From Cannabis sativa (lineage: Eukaryota; Streptophyta; Magnoliopsida; Rosales; Cannabaceae), in NCBI RefSeq assembly GCF_029168945.1, contig NC_083601.1:36507660-36571659 (forward strand): a DNA stretch of 64,000 nt, written 5' to 3'. This document shows, in pieces, positions 60,606 through 64,000 of the stretch (its first letter is position 1; the number at the start of each line of letters is the position of its first letter). The translations under genes were made by a program, and so were the position numbers. The notes under the pieces were generated by a model. It saw nothing but the letters and a program-made list of their open reading frames with translations, was not told the origin of the DNA and did not search any database.

Positions 60606-61124
60606 ATTTGGAAAGGGAAATTTCAATTTTTGACCCTAATAATACAACCTATATCAAAATTTATACCCCTTTATAATTTGTACAAATTTAGTCCATTAAT
60701 TACATGAACTTCCCATTTTACCCTTTTTTTTTAAAAAAAAAAAAAAAAAAAGCTAAAATCTGAAAGTGTATTTCTCTCTCTCTCTCTTCCCTCTTCCCTC
60801 TCTCTCTCGTGCACCACTCTCTCTCTCTAGGAAAAAATTGAAAAATTTATGAAAAACCGAAGCTGAAATCCGTCCCACACGATATTATTTGCTGTTGCAT
60901 GGTTGTTTTCTCGGTGGGTGTTGGTGGAAAACCGAAGCACAATACAACATCACTCAAGAATCTTACACCATTATAATGGGTAAGTTGCATTTTAAGCATT
61001 TTGTTTGACTTTATGTAGTTTAAAATTGTTATACGTGTGTTTATTGTTGAACCGCCGTTTTTTGGTCCGAAATTGTTGAGATCCGGCGGATACGGTTTTC
61101 GATTGATTTACGGGTTTTCTGTGT

Positions 61125-61379
61125 TATCGATGATATGTCGATGATATGTCGATGGTTTGTCGATGATTATAAAGGAAAGGTCAGTGACGACCATTATCGA
61201 CGTTATGTCGACGTTATGTCGACATGTTGTCGACATCATGCAACCAATTTTGGGATTAACTATTTGTCGACATTTTGTCGACATGTTTGTCGACAATATG
61301 TCGACAACAAGCATTTTTTGTTGTTTTTGAGAAGTTGTCGATATTTTGTCGACATCATGTCGACAAAATATCGATGCAA
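61125..61379. repeat. Left array: four clusters of four 11-bp TGTCGAY units, 70-71 bp apart
   Basis: Clusters are at 61125-61168, 61195-61238, 61265-61309 and 61336-61379. Units follow T(G/A)TCGAYNNNN, for example TGTCGATGATA and TGTCGACATCA. Each cluster has four units at 11-bp pitch (one 12-bp step in the third). The three spacers are 26 bp each and show no obvious similarity to one another. Cluster starts are 70, 70 and 71 bp apart. Confidence 0.95.
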
Positions 61380-61555
61380 TGGAAAAATACCGTAGATAAA
61401 ACATAAACATAAACATAACATTGACAGAAAATAAACTTCATTAAAAATAACAAAAAAAAAACATAAAAAAAAAGACAGAAAATTAAAGTTCATAAAAATT
61501 AAAAAAAAAAACATTAAATAAAACCCACAAACCATAACATAAGAAATTATTTTTT

Positions 61556-61876
61556 TTAAAATTCTTTGGCTTGTGGGTGAGCCTTACAATACTTGCATAA
61601 TGTTCCAGGCTTCACCGGTTTACCGTTGAAGATGCCCAGTTTGCAACGACGGCATCCTTCGGGGAACCCAGGTGGTTGAGCCGGCCATTCACCAGTTTTT
61701 GCAAATTCTCTTTCAAGTTGCATGAACCTGAACTCGTTACCGTTTCGCTCTCTTTCGAAAGCTCGAGCGGCGTCCAAAACTTTCTGCATTGCAGGAGTAA
61801 CTATGCCAACATCCTCCTCCTGCTTCAGCTCCTCAGGAGTTAGGATGGGGAATTTGCCGTTCTTTCTTGGGGCCAT
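61556..61876 (-). CDS. Unrecognised 106-residue protein with a paired CxxC motif, antisense in the MULE
   Basis: I do not recognise this protein. It starts MAPRKNGKFPILTPEELKQE, has a charged, helical-looking middle (about residues 30-60, VLDAARAFERERN) and ends in a proline-rich part with Cys75/Cys78 and Cys94/Cys97 (CRRC, 15 residues, CKYC, then His100). That spacing could hold one zinc ion. A TATA-like TATAAAAG is at 61964-61971 (minus strand), about 90 bases before the ATG, so it seems a gene of its own rather than a chance ORF. It sits between the two repeat arrays, opposite in direction to the transposase. It may be a passenger gene or an accessory protein of the transposon. The frame is intact and has no sign of decay, unlike the transposase frames. 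Confidence 0.6.
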   Translation of the reverse strand: MAPRKNGKFPILTPEELKQEEDVGIVTPAMQKVLDAARAFERERNGNEFRFMQLEREFAKTGEWPAQPPGFPEGCRRCKLGIFNGKPVKPGTLCKYCKAHPQAKEF

Positions 61877-61963
61877 ATTTCAAACTTAAGAGAATAAGAG
61901 AAAATTTTTAAGAGTAAGAGATAGGTAGAATACAAGAGCACTTATGAATAAGATTTCCCTTTG

Positions 61964-61971
61964 CTTTTATA
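61964..61971 (-). promoter_or_regulatory. TATA box of the antisense small gene
   Basis: The minus strand reads CTCTATAAAAGC, about 90 bases upstream of the ATG at 61876. The right repeat array begins about 88 bp further upstream. Confidence 0.55.
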
Positions 61972-62058
61972 GAGCAGTAAAAATGTTGGGAATGTATGAA
62001 AATTTAATGGTCATTAAATGCGTAACTGTACAGGGGAAAACGCATGAAATGGCGTATT

Positions 62059-62438
62059 TGTCGACAGAATGTCGATACTATGTCGACATCTTATCGACAA
62101 CATGCCAATTTAGTGTCACTGCTAACACATTTGTCGACGACATGTCGACTTCATGTCGATATGTTGTCGATAGGACACGTGTCTGACATGCAACGTTTCA
62201 GTTGGGGAGGGTTGTTGGGAAAGTATGTAAAATTTATTAACATTTAATGTGCAACCGTTTTTATTGTCGATATAATGTCGATGGTATGTCGATAGTATGT
62301 CGATGACGAGCATGGTTGTTGTTGTTGTCGATTGTATGTCGATATTATGTCGACACAATGTCGACAATCAGTGCCCTAATTTCTGGTATTGTGCTTCTCG
62401 ACATTATGTCTATTGATATCGATGGGATGTCGATGTTT
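62059..62438. repeat. Right array: five clusters of 11-bp TGTCGAY units
   Basis: Clusters are at 62059-62102, 62132-62175, 62265-62308, 62326-62369 and a decayed one at 62396-62438. Most units are 11 bp, in the same orientation as the left array, not inverted. Start-to-start distances are 73, 133, 61 and 70 bp, so phasing is looser than on the left. Confidence 0.92.
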
Positions 62439-62497
62439 ATTTTTTTTTGGTGTTTTTTCCTTTACTCACCTTGTTTTTTGGTTTGCAATTGCTGGAG

Positions 62498-64000
62498 ACA
62501 AAGTGTTCCTTGTTGTATCGTACGATGGTGTTTGGTTATGTGAGAATTATAATTGGATCTACAAAGCAAATAGCGAGCTTGACGTTGACAAGCATTACAA
62601 CCGAGACAACCCTACAAGAAGCTGCGACAAATTTTATATGAAGAGTTGGAAGTTGATCCGGTAGCGTATGATTTAAAGTTGGAGATTTGTTCCTTGTACA
62701 TGAAGGGAAAAATGGTTGCGCCAGAGGTTATTAAGAGAGAACGCCAACTGAGAAACGTTTTTAGAGATGAGGGCAACAATGTCAAATACAGAGTTTATGC
62801 CATTATTCGTGACCAAGGTGAGAAAAGTTGGGAATTCGGAGCCTACGCCGCCTACTAATCCTCTCCCTCGGAGTGTGGTAGGGTCTTGCGTTCCCGAAAC
62901 AGATGTTGGGATTGGTGTGAATGAGGAGGTTCCGGCCAATTTAGAGGTTCCGACCAATTTTGATGTTCCGACCAATGTAGGGCAAGAACAAGAAGCGACA
63001 GGATTTCATCAGTTTGAAGAGTTCGATACACCCTTCTACAATAATGATCCTATTGTAGATTTGAATATGGACGATGACCATGATTTAAATAGCCGATGAA
63101 CCCGTAGCGGGACCATTGTTGAGGTTAGAGTGTGTACCGAGTAACCAAGGTACACCGCGAGAACGACAACCTCGTAGTGAAAATCGCACTACACCTGGAA
63201 CTAGCAGTAGTCGACTGTGCAGGCGAAGAACATGCTCGTCATGCAACGTTCTCAACGTTCTCCTCTTTCGAAGTTTGTACCAAGTTCAAAGCTCCCATGT
63301 GGACAAAGGAAGATATAATGGAAAATCATGAGCTAACTACTTGTTTACAAAGTAAGGAAGCAGGGGTGATAGAGCTTGGTAATTTTTATGAAAACAAGGA
63401 AGAACTGAGACAAGTTGTGGGTAGGTTTGCCCTTAATAACAATTTCGAGTGGATGGTGAAGAAGTCATCCCCTGATGTGTTGTACGTTACATGCAAGGCT
63501 TCAGATTGTAAATGGAGATTGAGGGGGAGGAAGAAGATGCATTCTGACAACTTTGAGGTCACTGTATTTCACAATGAACACACATGTAACTTGAATGCGA
63601 GACGTTCAGATCACCGTCAAGCAGCACCATGGGTAGTTGGCCACCTTATTAAGGGGAAGTACACCCAAGACGGAACTAAGTACAAGGCTAAAGACATACA
63701 GAGGGACATGTTTGACAACTACGGTATCAGTATGAGTTATGTGAAGGCGTGGAGGTGCAGGGAGATGGGACTTACGTATGCTAGGGGTACGCCTGAGTTT
63801 TCATACATGAAGCTTCCTGGGTACTTGTACATGCTGGAACAGAAGAATCCAGGTACCATTACTGACTTGTACTTAGAGGATGAGCGGTTCAAGTACTGTT
63901 TTATATCACTCGGTGCATGTAGAAGGGGCTTTTCTTTTTGTCGTCCTGTTTTGAGTATCGATGGCACCTTCTTGAAGACGAAGTACGGCGGTATAATGTT
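62498..64000 (+). pseudogene. MuDR-type MULE transposase, N-terminal and start of DDE domain, partial and frameshifted
   Basis: At 62498 the sequence opens with DKVFLVVSYDGVWLCENYNW, an N-terminal pattern I know from plant MuDR-type proteins. A frame change near 62635-62645 leads to YEELEVDPVAYDLKLEICSL. That frame passes into a Pro/Val-rich stretch and stops at 63097-63099. A third frame, open from 63129 to the window end, holds the MuDR DNA-binding-like part (NNFEWMVKKSSPDVLYVTCK, with CxxC and later HNEHTC) and the start of the MULE DDE domain (LSIDGTFLKTKYGG, whose Asp is the first catalytic residue). A transposase of this kind cuts and pastes the element. The later D and E are beyond the window. 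The frame changes mean this copy is probably inactive unless introns account for some of them. Confidence 0.85.

Larger units (their letters stand above)
60615..64000 (+). mobile_element. Left part of a Mutator-like (MULE) DNA transposon, runs off the window
   Basis: The left end is placed at gggaaatttcaatttttgac (60615 onward), which looks like a MULE terminal sequence and follows the LINE fragment. Inside come a CT-rich leader (60770-60830), a possible ATGG|GTAAGT first exon at 60976-60979, arrays of 11-bp repeats, an antisense small gene, then a MuDR-type transposase reading rightward to the window end. The right terminus and the 9-bp target duplication lie outside, so the left end is provisional. 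Confidence 0.75.

Noticed and set aside
61125..62438. CRISPR-like look (short repeats with unrelated constant-length spacers)
   Set aside because: The genome is plant, the repeats are 11-bp units in clusters with no cas genes. They lie within a MULE, so a protein-binding array is the better reading.

Overview
This is a plant nuclear window, almost certainly from a eudicot. The three host genes have small spliced exons with GT-AG introns, their proteins belong to plant families (BRAHMA, an ARID-ELM2-SANT protein, a UBC4/5/6-type E2), and the space between them is AT-rich and packed with Copia, Ty3/gypsy, LINE, hAT and Mutator-like sequences. Nothing prokaryotic is present. A rosid such as a Cannabaceae member is my guess from the look of the LTR families, but the sequence alone does not prove it.

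Layout. Positions 1-18.1 kb are a nest of retrotransposons. The 3' end and 3' LTR of a Ty3/gypsy (Athila/Tat-like) element abut an old Copia element whose integrase, RT and RNase H coding region is decayed. That Copia copy is split by an AT-rich LTR-like insertion (about 5.5-7.2 kb) and by a complete 10.2-kb gag-only LTR retrotransposon (7313-17516; 1903-bp LTRs; TSD tatgt). From 19.3 to 26.1 kb is a two-exon ARID/ELM2/SANT gene whose 4-kb intron holds a 401-bp inverted-repeat element. From 26 to 31 kb I recognise no gene. From 31375 to 39142 is a second complete Copia element on the minus strand (490-bp LTRs; TSD taggc) with a frameshifted gag-pol and a 419-bp hAT-type MITE in its RNase H region. 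From 39.6 to 43 kb are LINE debris, a tail-only insertion and another MITE. A six-exon E2 ubiquitin-conjugating enzyme gene runs from 43274 to 45884, followed by LINE debris. The 14-exon BRAHMA (BRM) SWI/SNF ATPase gene occupies 58867-47899 on the minus strand; my reconstruction gives 2277 residues with every exon junction in phase. From 60.6 kb to the window end is the left part of a Mutator-like element (MULE) whose transposase runs off the edge.

How the genes relate. The three host genes are independent transcription units. Two of them (ARID-ELM2-SANT and BRM) act in chromatin; I see no evidence of shared regulation.

The most unusual object is inside the MULE. Nine clusters of about four 11-bp units (core TGTCGAY) flank a small antisense gene with its own TATA box and a C-x2-C/C-x2-C protein. 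In the left block the clusters repeat every 70-71 bp, with 26-bp spacers that look unrelated to each other. I could not run searches; family names come from motif recognition.
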